A DNA stretch of 64,000 bases, from the NCBI RefSeq assembly GCF_003334855.1, contig NZ_QOWE01000030.1, forward strand, positions 42,229 to 106,228, written 5' to 3'. Source of the stretch: Larkinella punicea (GTDB lineage Bacteria; Bacteroidota; Bacteroidia; Cytophagales; Spirosomataceae). This document shows positions 26,787-35,349 of this stretch, in pieces. Both the position numbers and the translations under genes were made by a program. The notes beneath the pieces were generated by a model that made no database searches, was not told the DNA's origin, and worked only from the letters and a program-made list of their open reading frames with translations. How positions within the stretch are numbered: the first letter of the stretch is position 1; the number at the start of each line of letters is the position of its first letter.

Positions 26787-29700
26787 TCAGGAAACCGGTT
26801 CGTCAGAATCGACCACATTCTCTTCCGGTGGCAAAACCGGGTGAAGCGGCAAAAGGGCCTCCAGCCGAACCCCCGACACGCCGGTTTCAAAGTTAGTCAA
26901 ATCGGTTACGTGCTGTGCGCTTTTCAATTCGTTATACTGGTTAAGCTGGTCGAAAACCGCCTGGTTGATGTTCAATCCGCGGCCCGTGCTCCGACGCCGG
27001 TATTGCCGGGCTTTCACCAGCCCTACCCCATCGTCTTCCACTTTGATTTGCAGACAACCTGCTGACTGGCCAACGTAAATGCTTACGGTTCCGCCTTTGG
27101 GTTTGTGTTCCAGCCCGTGTTTGATGGCGTTGGAAACATAGCCCTGAATCAGCATTTTGGGCAGGTTGGTCTCCATCGGAATGCCTTCACACACCTCGAT
27201 TGTAAACTGAATCCGGTCGCCAAACCGCAATTTTTCCAGATCCAGGTAATTTCGCACAAACTCCAGTTCCTCCTGAAGCGTCCAGAAAACCCGGCTGCGG
27301 GTCATCAACTGATTCCGGAAAATGGAGCCAAACTTGGCCAGATAACTCACCACGGTGTCCGGGTCCGACTCGTAGGTAATCGACTGAATGGCAGTCAGGA
27401 AATTGGCAACAAAATGTGGATCGATCTGATTCGTAATGGCTTTTACCTCCAGCAAGGCCCGCTTCCGGCTGGCTTCGGCCAGTTGACGCCGGATTTCCGA
27501 CTCCTGCTTTTCCCGGTTGGCAGCTTCCACTTCCAGTTGCGCCACCCGTCGCTGAATCTGGAGCTGTTTCAACCGGCGTTGCGCCAGCACCCGCACCTGC
27601 CGCAGACGCCCGTAAAACAGCGCGCCAACTACCAGAACAATCACCAGCGTTCGGAACCCCCAGGTGGCATACCAGGGCGGAGCAATGCGAAACGCCTGCA
27701 CAATGGGTTCCGTATTCCATAACCCATCGGCGCGCAACACCTGAAGGGTCAGCCGGTAGGAGCCGTCGCCCAGGTTTTGCAGGGTGAACGAATTTTCGCG
27801 AATCGGTTCTGACCATTCGGGGGTTGTCGGGTTGCCGTCCAGACGTTCCAGGCGGTACTGGTAAGTCGTACTCGCCAGTAAATCCGTGTCGCCGGTTTTC
27901 TGAAGCTGAACTTCCAGGTCGTTTTCGCTGGATTTGAACGCTATTTCACCCATTTGCGTCTCCACCATCCGTCCGGATCGCATATCCCGAAATGCCTGAA
28001 TGCGGGTTGGCACCGGTTTTAACAACTGAAAAAGCCGCTTTTCCGAAATCATCATCATGCGGTCGCGCGTGGCAACCCACAGCCGTCCGCGTGAATCAAG
28101 CAGAATGCCATTAAAAATGCACTGACTTCCGCGAAAGCCGTTTTCCCGGTCAAAATATGCCAGCCACTCTTCGCCCGTTTCATAAAACCGCTCCATATCG
28201 AACACAAACAAGCCTTCCAGCGTCCCAACCAGCAGGAAACGCCCCACGGGTCGGCAATAGGTGATGGTTCGCTGGATGAAGCCGGGAGCGATCCGCCGGT
28301 ATGTTTTATAATCGTACAACCAGAGCCCGTTCCCAGTCGAGAGCCACAGGTTTCCGCGTTTATCTCGACGGACTTCAGCCAGCGTCTGGGTCGGCAATCC
28401 CTTATTTTTTTGGGTAAGCTGCCGGAATGAGCGACTGGAGCCGTTCCACAAGAGGGTTTTGTTCAATCCGGAAATCCAGAAACGCCCGAGTTGGTCGGTT
28501 TCAATGTTTCCATACTGGTCGGGCGGCATCGGCACCACGTCCAGGAGTGCCAGCGTCCGGCGGTTGTAAATGAATAAATCCGTGTTGGAAACAACCAGAT
28601 AACGGTTTCGACGGATATCGTCGTAGAAACCCAACGGCAACGTTGCCGTATCGGAACCCGGTAACCGGCTAAAAGTCTGGCCGTCGAATCGGAAAACGCC
28701 TTTTTTCGGTTCGGCCACCAGGATGATATTTCCGTCGGCATCCGTCTGGCTTGCGGGCTGGAAATAGTCGGTGGGCATCGATTTGCGATACGTCCGGTCG
28801 GCCACAATGCCCTTCTCAGTCAGGCGGCTGAGCCCTTTTCCCCAGGAACCAAACCAGATGACGCCGTTCCGGTCTTCGGCCACGTTGTTGGTTTCTTCCA
28901 GCCAGCCTTCCGAGTTGTCGAAATATTGCCAGCCACTCATTTTGATGTTGATCAGCCCATGATGCGCCGTGCCAACCCAAAGATCCCCCCGGTGATCGAA
29001 CAGCAGCCGGTTGGCTGGTGACGAACTGATGTGGGAGTTGGTCACCGTTTTGCCATCATACCAGCAGATGTCAAGGTCTCCCTTCGTTTTCTGAAAAGCC
29101 AGTTCGCCATTGAGGCCAATGGCACACAGCGATACTTCGGAAACCGGAACCGGCACGTCATACAATTTACTCACCGTCTGGTTTTCAATCCGGTAAACCG
29201 TCGACCCGGCCATCGCATAAAAACGCCCCGCCGGATCGGTCAGCAACTGTGTCAAAGCAAGTCGGTCGACCAGCAAGGTCAGGCGGTTTTTCTTCACTTC
29301 CCACAACCGGCCGTCATCGGTCAGCAACAGAATCCGGCGATTGGGCCAATCGGTCAGGATGCCCCGAAACCGTTGTTCCGGATTGGTAAAAAACCGTCGG
29401 GTTACATCCTGCATCCGGTCTTTCTCCCAGCAATACAGCCGCTGGCCAATGTTCCCCGGTTCCATTCGGGCGGCAAACCACAGCTTGTTTTCGTGGTCGG
29501 CGGTCATGAACACCACTTGCTGCTGGGGTTCCTTCCGCCCGTAGTTGACCGAAAACTCCTTGACGGTCAGCCCTGTTGTGGTGATGTTGTTCATCCGGAA
29601 CAGGCGGTTTCCCGCGCAGGCCCACACCGTTCCGTCGGGCGCATCGGTCAGATTGTCGCCCCCGTCCGGCAAGGCCGGAATTTGGCGCTGGTTGATAATC

Positions 29701-29930
29701 GGAGGAACGCCGTTGAAATAATTGAGTCCAAAATACGTACCGATCCAGATTCTGCCAACACGGTCCTGATACAAACCCGACACATAGACGTACGACAAAC
29801 CGTCGTAGACGCCGTAGGTTCGGTCGGAAAATTGCTGGGCCACGCCCACCCCCGTCCAACCGCAACTCACCAATCCGATCAGGAGCCGGATCAGGCTATA
29901 GTTTCGCTGAAGGAGCAAGTAAATGGGCAT
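26787..29930 (-). CDS. Two-component propeller sensor histidine kinase (LytS-type core)
   Basis: A 1047-residue membrane sensor. N-terminal signal/anchor (residues 1-32), then a large periplasmic part of Reg_prop-type beta-propeller repeats. Recognisable units include YQDRVGRIWIGTYFGLNYFNG, DHRGDLWVGTAHHGLINI, DRNGVIWFGSWGKGLSRL and DKRGNLWLSTGNGLWLYD. A Y_Y_Y-like beta domain lies near 690-760, a membrane helix near 770-790 and a coiled coil near 795-830. The His_kinase core follows, with I-T-NQIDPHFVANFLTAIQSI (His839) and an ATPase domain (GYVSNAIKHGLEHK, VEDDGVGL). The ligand is unknown. The frame starts with a TTG at 29954; I chose the ATG at 29930 before the hydrophobic leader. The LytTR regulator follows directly. 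Confidence 0.93.
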   Translation of the reverse strand: MPIYLLLQRNYSLIRLLIGLVSCGWTGVGVAQQFSDRTYGVYDGLSYVYVSGLYQDRVGRIWIGTYFGLNYFNGVPPIINQRQIPALPDGGDNLTDAPDGTVWACAGNRLFRMNNITTTGLTVKEFSVNYGRKEPQQQVVFMTADHENKLWFAARMEPGNIGQRLYCWEKDRMQDVTRRFFTNPEQRFRGILTDWPNRRILLLTDDGRLWEVKKNRLTLLVDRLALTQLLTDPAGRFYAMAGSTVYRIENQTVSKLYDVPVPVSEVSLCAIGLNGELAFQKTKGDLDICWYDGKTVTNSHISSSPANRLLFDHRGDLWVGTAHHGLINIKMSGWQYFDNSEGWLEETNNVAEDRNGVIWFGSWGKGLSRLTEKGIVADRTYRKSMPTDYFQPASQTDADGNIILVAEPKKGVFRFDGQTFSRLPGSDTATLPLGFYDDIRRNRYLVVSNTDLFIYNRRTLALLDVVPMPPDQYGNIETDQLGRFWISGLNKTLLWNGSSRSFRQLTQKNKGLPTQTLAEVRRDKRGNLWLSTGNGLWLYDYKTYRRIAPGFIQRTITYCRPVGRFLLVGTLEGLFVFDMERFYETGEEWLAYFDRENGFRGSQCIFNGILLDSRGRLWVATRDRMMMISEKRLFQLLKPVPTRIQAFRDMRSGRMVETQMGEIAFKSSENDLEVQLQKTGDTDLLASTTYQYRLERLDGNPTTPEWSEPIRENSFTLQNLGDGSYRLTLQVLRADGLWNTEPIVQAFRIAPPWYATWGFRTLVIVLVVGALFYGRLRQVRVLAQRRLKQLQIQRRVAQLEVEAANREKQESEIRRQLAEASRKRALLEVKAITNQIDPHFVANFLTAIQSITYESDPDTVVSYLAKFGSIFRNQLMTRSRVFWTLQEELEFVRNYLDLEKLRFGDRIQFTIEVCEGIPMETNLPKMLIQGYVSNAIKHGLEHKPKGGTVSIYVGQSAGCLQIKVEDDGVGLVKARQYRRRSTGRGLNINQAVFDQLNQYNELKSAQHVTDLTNFETGVSGVRLEALLPLHPVLPPEENVVDSDEPVS

Positions 29931-30066
29931 GACAATGCGATAGAATGATGACAATCAAGGTACAAAGGATGTCGCGGTATCACAATGGGGTGCGATCCTG
30001 AACCGATGAAAATGGCTTTTGAGCGTTCATAAAGTGCCGATCACTTCCTATGATTTTTTCAAAAAG

Positions 30067-30100
30067 CAGACGAGCCACACTGCGCAGTGTGGCTCGTCTG
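30067..30100 (-). terminator. 34-bp perfect palindrome acting as terminator
   Basis: Positions 30067-30083 and 30084-30100 are perfect complements (17-bp arms, no spacer), with a short T-run on the minus-strand side (30058-30066 region). It lies about 70 nt after the stop of the small lipoprotein gene, in the gap before the kinase gene. Confidence 0.7.
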
Positions 30101-30167
30101 TTCGATGGGTGTGGATAAAAACGATGGGTACGGGTACGTCAAGACGGTTGAAGGGCACGATTGACAC

Positions 30168-30548
30168 TTACAGGTCGGAGGTCAGGCGGGTTCTCTTGCA
30201 ACTGCCCACCTCAAACCGCACCGAACTCGACCATTTGGTCACCTGCTTGCCATTCAGCGTTGCTACGGCATCGAGCGAGTAACTGCCAACCGGCCGACTG
30301 ATGTTCAGAACGACGCCCGCCGTTTCAGACCCGCAGGGCGGCACACTTTGCTGGGTTGTGGCCAGATACGGTTTGGAGAGCAATCCGACGGTTTTTCCGT
30401 CCAGTTTCACCTCGACCTGGTCAAACTTTGAAGCCGACAGGCTGGTATAAATCAGATAAGAGCCTAAATCCTCCGGTTTTACTTCGTTGGAATCTTTACA
30501 GCTAACAACGGCAAGGAGCGTGACCAGTGCTAAAACATTTTTTTTCAT
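30168..30548 (-). CDS. Small lipoprotein of unknown function
   Basis: 126 residues with an SPII signal (MKKNVLALVTLLAVVSC, Cys17). The mature part is beta-rich: DQVEVKLDGKTVGLLSKPYL, then QQSVPPCGSETAG and SYSLDAVATLNGKQVTKWSSSVRFEVGSCKRTRL. The two remaining Cys residues may pair. I do not recognise the family; the layout suggests a single Ig-like or carbohydrate-binding-like domain anchored to a membrane. It is a single gene with a palindromic terminator downstream. Confidence 0.8.
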   Translation of the reverse strand: MKKNVLALVTLLAVVSCKDSNEVKPEDLGSYLIYTSLSASKFDQVEVKLDGKTVGLLSKPYLATTQQSVPPCGSETAGVVLNISRPVGSYSLDAVATLNGKQVTKWSSSVRFEVGSCKRTRLTSDL

Positions 30549-30690
30549 GGCAGTAGTAAATGTTGTTGGTGATTAATGGATCAAAATTAATCACAACCGC
30601 CCGCGGGATCAGACAATGCCTTTCCAGCCAGACGAATAGCTACCCACAGCCGATGAAATAGAGGAACGAAGCGATGTATTATTGAACGGT

Positions 30691-30745
30691 AAGGAGTTAG
30701 GAAGGAAGAGTTAAGAGTTGGCTGACGCATTAACTCTTAACTCTT
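30691..30745. repeat. Heptamer-repeat hairpin, 14-bp arms
   Basis: Arms 30706-30719 and 30732-30745 are perfect complements around a 12-nt loop. The left flank and arm read as 7-nt units (AAGGAGT, TAGGAAG, GAAGAGT, TAAGAGT) and the right arm as repeats of TAACTCT. It ends 2 nt before the stop of the M23 peptidase gene. Confidence 0.8.
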
Positions 30746-30747
30746 AA

Positions 30748-31539
30748 CTAATTAAAGTTCCTGGCGGTTAGCAGCCATGCGTAGGGGTTTTGGGGTTGCG
30801 GGAGTCCGTCGGCCTGGAGTTGCAGGTACATGATGTGCAGATGCGTTGGCGAACGGGTTGCGTAGGCGTTGAAGCCGGTTCGGCCTACTTCGCTAATCTT
30901 TTGCCCCGATTGTACCCAGTCGCCCGGGCGAACCACAATGGCGTTGTTGTGGGCGTAATACCACAAGCCGTCGAGAATAGGGTCATAAATCCAGATCCAG
31001 TTACCCCCCCGGTATTCCTGCCCCGGCGTCCAGGCGGTTTCGATGGCCAGCACCACCCCGCTGGTCATGGCCAGCACGTCGGCCGGGCGGTCGGTGTTGT
31101 CGTCGATGCAGTCCTGGTTGCGGTCGGAGATAAAAATGTCCTGCGCAGGGTGGCTCCCGCGAACGTTGTAATCGAATAAGTCGAAGCCCCTGGCCCGGTA
31201 GCCTTCCCCGTGTGAACCGCCAATGGCGTCGGGGGAGTAGTTGCGGAGCGGGAATGAAAAATAGGCCGTTCGGAGAATGCTGTCCCGTCGGGTGCTGTCG
31301 AGCCGGAAAGGTTCGGCGGTGCGGAATTTGCCGCGCAGGCCGAACATGATGTCACTAAAGAATTTACGGGCCGAATCGGGCAACACACTTTCTTCCCGAA
31401 TCTGGGTATAAAGCCGCTGAAACTGGTAACACATCGAATCGACCGGCGGAATGTCGGACCCGGCCCAGGCCACGGTTTGCGACGAAGCTGAATTTGATAA
31501 ACCAATCCACAAAGCGCTTAGGACGCCGATCCACCGCAT
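30748..31539 (-). CDS. M23-family metallopeptidase
   Basis: Secreted or periplasmic LytM-type zinc peptidase, 263 residues from the ATG at 31539, with a signal peptide (MRWIGVLSALWIGLSNSASS). Zinc motifs: HPAQD (His130, Asp134) and HLH (His233, His235), with YYAHNNAIVV (His197) and VRPGDWVQSGQKISEVGRTG between them as in the family. An inserted acidic loop at about 138-150 (SDRNQDCIDDNTD) resembles a calcium-binding DxNxD loop. The likely role is cleavage of peptidoglycan cross-links; the substrate is inferred from the family. A GTG at 31563 is an alternative start. A heptamer hairpin lies 2 nt after its stop. Confidence 0.9.
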   Translation of the reverse strand: MRWIGVLSALWIGLSNSASSQTVAWAGSDIPPVDSMCYQFQRLYTQIREESVLPDSARKFFSDIMFGLRGKFRTAEPFRLDSTRRDSILRTAYFSFPLRNYSPDAIGGSHGEGYRARGFDLFDYNVRGSHPAQDIFISDRNQDCIDDNTDRPADVLAMTSGVVLAIETAWTPGQEYRGGNWIWIYDPILDGLWYYAHNNAIVVRPGDWVQSGQKISEVGRTGFNAYATRSPTHLHIMYLQLQADGLPQPQNPYAWLLTARNFN

Positions 31540-31623
31540 AGTTTCCCAAAATCCTGATTTCACAATAACGAGTTGTATTCGATCCGCTGAAGGCCAAAAA
31601 TACGCAAAAAGTCCCGAATATGG

Positions 31624-32385
31624 TTATTCAGGGCACGTAATCCGGTAGAAACGGTAGGTCAACGTGATGCCAAGGTAGGTGTACGTATCTTTGGAACCGG
31701 GGTCGCCGTTTCGTAATTTATCCGTATCACTAAAGGTATTTGCTCCGAAATTGTCCAGGTAATCGGATCCGGAAAACCGGGTCCCATATTCCAGCCCCAG
31801 ACTCCAGGGTCGTTTAAATTCATACTTCACGCCCACGCCCAGCGGGAAATTAAAGAGCGATTTTCGCTGGTAGCCCGGACTTTGGGGATTGGGCTTAAAG
31901 GTGAACAAGCCCAGTCCGCCAAATACGTAGGGCGTCCAGTTTTTCACTTTCCGCTGGCTGGCATAATTCAGGAAGTTGTATTCCATCAACACGTTCAGTT
32001 CCCGGATCGAGGTCTTGAACGACAGATCACGCGCCTGTTGAAACGGATCGTTGAACCGGCTGTCTTTCCCGGCAATCTGGCCTAAACCGGCGTTGATCCG
32101 CACCGTAAACGGCTGGCTGACGTTGTAGCGCACCAGCAAATTACCGGCGGGCCGGATGTTTCCCGGGATCAGGCTGGGGGCCAGATCGCCCTTGTAAATC
32201 ATTCCGCCCAGACCGGCACCCACTTCCCAGGTCGGAGTCGATTGCGCCCATGCGCTAGAGTTCATCACCAGACAAAAAACTGTTATCACCCAGCCATCCG
32301 TCAGAAAACGGACGACCGACTTACGATCAGGCACCAAAAAATACGGGCAGACAGACAAGGGGTAATTTATTTGATCGGTGGGCAT
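31624..32385 (-). CDS. DUF6089 (PorG-like) outer-membrane beta-barrel protein
   Basis: 253 residues with a late N-terminal hydrophobic segment (about residues 24-48, ending AWAQ) and alternating beta-strand pattern thereafter: WEVGAGLGGMIYKGDL, L-L-VRYNVSQPFTVRINAGLG, ELNVLMEYNFLNY, PYVFGGLGLFTFKPN, PLGVGVKYEF and YLGITLTYRFY. The 'YVF-G-GL..F' and 'GD/YLDNFG' elements match DUF6089, the family of the type IX secretion protein PorG. Whether this copy serves type IX secretion is unknown. It overlaps the end of the next PorG-like gene by 19 nt, implying translational coupling. The start is the ATG at 32385. Confidence 0.85.
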   Translation of the reverse strand: MPTDQINYPLSVCPYFLVPDRKSVVRFLTDGWVITVFCLVMNSSAWAQSTPTWEVGAGLGGMIYKGDLAPSLIPGNIRPAGNLLVRYNVSQPFTVRINAGLGQIAGKDSRFNDPFQQARDLSFKTSIRELNVLMEYNFLNYASQRKVKNWTPYVFGGLGLFTFKPNPQSPGYQRKSLFNFPLGVGVKYEFKRPWSLGLEYGTRFSGSDYLDNFGANTFSDTDKLRNGDPGSKDTYTYLGITLTYRFYRITCPE

Positions 32386-33356
32386 TTAATTCGTGGCGTC
32401 AGAACATAATGTACCTGAAAGCTAATGGTCATGTAGCCATCGTTGAAAACCCCGTCGGCCCCCCGCGTCGCATAAGCGGGATCGGCAGCCAGCACGCCCA
32501 TAGGGTCGGTCGTGTTCAGGTAATTTTGTAATTCAGCAACGCGGTCACCCCCTTTCCGGGCAGCGGTCGGCTCCAGCCGACGGTCGGACATCACCCGCGC
32601 CAGGTCGTCTTTCAGAATGGTTGGATCGGGGTAGGCTCCACCGGCATCGTCCAGGTAATCGCTGGGCGTATAGCGGAATCCAATTTCACCGGCCAGACCA
32701 AACCGGTCGTTCAGCCGGTATTTCACCCCAAAGCCCACCGGAATCGCCAGGGTTACCAGAGAATACGGTTTTACGCCGTTTTGCCCCTGCCCTTCCGTTC
32801 CGAGCGGCTGCAGTTTTACCCAGCGCTGTTCCGTGTCGTCGGGTGTGGTACCGAAGCCAACCGGGGTCCGGGCTTCCGGGCTGTGGGCCAAAGCCGCAAT
32901 CCCCAAAAATACATACGGCGTCAGTTTTGCGCGGTAATTCGGATTGCGTCCGTCCGGCACAAACTGGTAAATCCCGGACAGGGCAAATTCCTTCAGGTCA
33001 TTGCGAAAATGCAGGTTCCGGGCGTACTGAACAATGCCGGAATTGAGATCTTTGCGATTGTACGTATAATCGTCGCCGGCGATTCGCGCCCAGGTAAACG
33101 ACGCACGCGCGGCCAACTTCGGCGTAAAGTGCCGGGTATACATGGCTCCGGCACTCCAGCGCATCATTAGAAATGTGGATTTAAGGGGTTTTCGATACCC
33201 GGCAATCTCGCCGTAATAGCTGGCGGTTCCCAGTCCCAGACCCACTTCCGAATAGGGCACGAAGGGATTTCTGCCATTTTGCGCCTGTGCATCGACCGCT
33301 TGCAACGCCAGACAGGTGGCGGCAATCAAACTGGTAATCAGTAGGTTATTCTTCAT
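32367..33356 (-). CDS. DUF6089 (PorG-like) outer-membrane beta-barrel protein, longer paralogue
   Basis: 329 residues with a clear signal peptide (MKNNLLITSLIAATCLALQAVDAQAQ). The barrel strands match those of the next gene: EVGLGLGTASYYGEIAGY, FALSGIYQFVPDGRNPNYRAKLTPYVFLGIAALAH, LAIPVGFGVKYRLNDRFGLAGEIGFRYTPSDYLDD. A loop of about 60 residues after the YLDD motif (about 255-305) is absent in the shorter paralogue. A longer frame to 33431 lacks a signal, so I chose the ATG at 33356. It is first in a two-gene unit with the overlapping partner and probably resides in the outer membrane. Confidence 0.87.
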   Translation of the reverse strand: MKNNLLITSLIAATCLALQAVDAQAQNGRNPFVPYSEVGLGLGTASYYGEIAGYRKPLKSTFLMMRWSAGAMYTRHFTPKLAARASFTWARIAGDDYTYNRKDLNSGIVQYARNLHFRNDLKEFALSGIYQFVPDGRNPNYRAKLTPYVFLGIAALAHSPEARTPVGFGTTPDDTEQRWVKLQPLGTEGQGQNGVKPYSLVTLAIPVGFGVKYRLNDRFGLAGEIGFRYTPSDYLDDAGGAYPDPTILKDDLARVMSDRRLEPTAARKGGDRVAELQNYLNTTDPMGVLAADPAYATRGADGVFNDGYMTISFQVHYVLTPRIKCPPIK

Positions 33357-33543
33357 GTTTCTTTGCTTACTACCGCACCGGAAACCCGGAGCCTCTGATT
33401 CATCGATTGAAGTTTTGACCGGTTTGGTCAAGCTCCTCCTCTGAAACGCCCGTTTTTGGTATTTTATTGGGTCGCTCGGTAAAACTGTTGCGCATTCTGA
33501 GCGAAAGACGGCTCCAGCGCACTGTAAAGGTATTTTTAATGGT

Positions 33544-34428
33544 CTAATTTCGAATATCCCAGCCCCAGCTCAGCTTGTTTCGCAGCGTATTCAGAAAACT
33601 GTCGTCGCTCATCTTGACCAGTTTGGCCGCAAACTTTTCTTTCCGGACGCTCAAACGGGTACCGGTGTTGATGGTACGAAAACGGGAGTCTACCGAAACC
33701 AGAAACGTGTTGCTGCGACTTTCCACTTCAAACGACAATTGCGCCGAATCCGGCACCACCATCGGCCGGACGTTCAGGTTGTGCGGGCTGATGGGCGTCA
33801 CGATGAAGTTGCTGTTGTGTGGCAGCAGCAGCGGCCCTCCGCAACTCAGCGAATACCCGGTCGAGCCCGTGGCCGTTGAAATGATCAGGCCGTCGGCCCA
33901 GTAGGAATTCAGAAACTCACCGTTGAGGTAGGTGTGAACGGTGATCATCGACGACGTTTCGGTTTTGGTAATGGTCACATCATTGAGTCCGAACGGAACC
34001 CCGTCGAAGAGGTCCTCGTCTGATTGAAGATTCACCAGCGTCCGTTCATCGAGTCGGTAGTCGCCGATCGACAGGGCCTGCAGCAGTCTAGGCAGCATTT
34101 CCGGATTTTCGGGTGAAATGGTGGTCAGAAAACCGAGCCGACCAATGTTGATGCCGACAATCGGAATACCGCGTGGCCCGGCGTGGGTGAGCACTTCGAG
34201 CAGCGTTCCGTCACCGCCGAGGCTGAACGCAAAATCGGCGTCGAAAATATTGAGGTACGACGTATACGTTAAAGTAGAATGGTGGGCAATACCGGCAGAA
34301 TCCAGGAACGAACGGTAGATTTCAGATAGCTGCACTTCTATTTGCCGCCGGGCCAGCTCATCGAACATGGATTGGATGAATGGGGTAGCCAGGTCGACAA
34401 AATTGCGTCCGTGAATAGCAATTTTCAT
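33544..34428 (-). CDS. nadK: NAD kinase
   Basis: Phosphorylates NAD to NADP in the cytoplasm. The 294-residue protein has the GGDGT motif at 71-75 (catalytic Asp73), followed by INIGRLGFLT near 103-112, GLNDVTITKTETSSMI near 150 and the glycine-rich GSTGYSLSCGGPLL motif near 194-207. The C-terminal NVRPMVVPDS segment is also typical. In this sequence the usual Asn-Glu pair reads Asn-Asp, which I believe is common in this phylum. It follows the CBS protein gene on the same strand after 92 nt, an arrangement I know from other Bacteroidota. Confidence 0.96.
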   Translation of the reverse strand: MKIAIHGRNFVDLATPFIQSMFDELARRQIEVQLSEIYRSFLDSAGIAHHSTLTYTSYLNIFDADFAFSLGGDGTLLEVLTHAGPRGIPIVGINIGRLGFLTTISPENPEMLPRLLQALSIGDYRLDERTLVNLQSDEDLFDGVPFGLNDVTITKTETSSMITVHTYLNGEFLNSYWADGLIISTATGSTGYSLSCGGPLLLPHNSNFIVTPISPHNLNVRPMVVPDSAQLSFEVESRSNTFLVSVDSRFRTINTGTRLSVRKEKFAAKLVKMSDDSFLNTLRNKLSWGWDIRN

Positions 34429-34520
34429 AAAAATCGTCAGTCAGTTCGTCAGTCAGATTTGCAAAGATGAGAGAAAAGTCCAAGAATCTGCTATCGACTG
34501 CCGACGGAATGCCGGATGAA

Positions 34521-35237
34521 TTAGGAATCCAGATACCGGAGCAACAAATCGAGTCGTCCCTGATCGATGGATTCGATGGGAGTATTGGCAAAAGCCGCTT
34601 CGATGGAATAGCCAAAGCGTTCGAGTGTAGCCACCACCGGCGTAATGTCTTTGCGATTGAGTTTGAGCGTGAGCCGCGATTTATCGGGCATCCCGTAGGC
34701 TGCCCCCGCGAAGTAGCTGCTGATGATCCGGACGTTGTTCGATTCGACCAGCCGACTGATTTCGGCCATCGAATAATCGCGTTCGTTGATGGAGAGAATC
34801 AGAATGGCGCCCGCTTCCTGAACGCCCAGCAGTTGGGCAAACTGTTTGAGGAGTTCAATGGCAGAAACCGTCCCGACAAACTCCTGTTCGTCGTTCACCA
34901 CCGCAATCACCTGCAGCCGGTGTTCGGTAATTAAACTCAGGAGTTCGTAGAGATGCTGGGATTCATGGACCGACAGGTGCTCGAAAAGCCGCATGACCTC
35001 ACTCAACTGGTGGGTATCATCCGGCACATCCATCAGCAGGTCTTCATTGACAAGGCCCTTGTATTGGCCCTGATCGACAATGGCCAATTGACCAACACGG
35101 TGTTCCTGCATCCAGTCGAGGGCCTGCCCAACGGTATCCGTCGGCTTCAGGGCCGGTATCATCGGGTCTATTAGTTCGGAGGCCAGCATCGGTGTCGGTT
35201 GTTTACTACTCTGTACCTGTTTATTGTCCAAAAACAT
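34521..35237 (-). CDS. CBS-domain protein next to NAD kinase
   Basis: 238 residues with two CBS motifs: the first in LASELIDPMIPALKPTDTVGQALDWMQEHRVGQLAIVDQGQYKGLVNEDLL (about 18-68), the second around residues 80-140 (HLYELLSLITEHRLQVIAVVNDEQEFVGTVSAIELLKQF). The C-terminal part (about 142-238) looks like an ACT-type domain (AILILSINERDYSMAEISRLVESNNVRIISSYFAG). CBS pairs usually bind adenine nucleotides, so a link to the downstream NAD kinase is attractive but unproven. An ATG at 35189 (MLASELIDPM) fits the usual family start better than the first ATG. Confidence 0.88.
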   Translation of the reverse strand: MFLDNKQVQSSKQPTPMLASELIDPMIPALKPTDTVGQALDWMQEHRVGQLAIVDQGQYKGLVNEDLLMDVPDDTHQLSEVMRLFEHLSVHESQHLYELLSLITEHRLQVIAVVNDEQEFVGTVSAIELLKQFAQLLGVQEAGAILILSINERDYSMAEISRLVESNNVRIISSYFAGAAYGMPDKSRLTLKLNRKDITPVVATLERFGYSIEAAFANTPIESIDQGRLDLLLRYLDS

Positions 35238-35298
35238 CCGGAAAATTTCTGGAAGAGATCTCCGGTGTCGTGTAACTGGAACAGTATAGTTGAAAACT

Positions 35299-35342
35299 AA
35301 GAAATTTCCGTTAGAGTTTCAAAATCTTTTCGGAAATTTCTT
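35299..35342 (-). terminator. 12-bp inverted repeat after the alpha/beta hydrolase gene
   Basis: Arms 35299-35310 and 35331-35342 (AAGAAATTTCCG and its complement) with a 20-nt T-rich loop lie 7 nt after the hydrolase stop on the minus strand. It is probably a terminator separating the hydrolase from the CBS gene. Confidence 0.55.
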
Positions 35343-35349
35343 AATTCCA

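Noticed and set aside
29031..29948. 305-codon plus-strand frame opposite the propeller kinase
   Set aside because: Composition is the mirror of the propeller repeats; no domain, signal or promoter. The minus-strand gene explains the region fully.
34441..34475. Short CAGT-type direct repeats upstream of nadK
   Set aside because: Only two copies of a short motif; too little to separate from chance.
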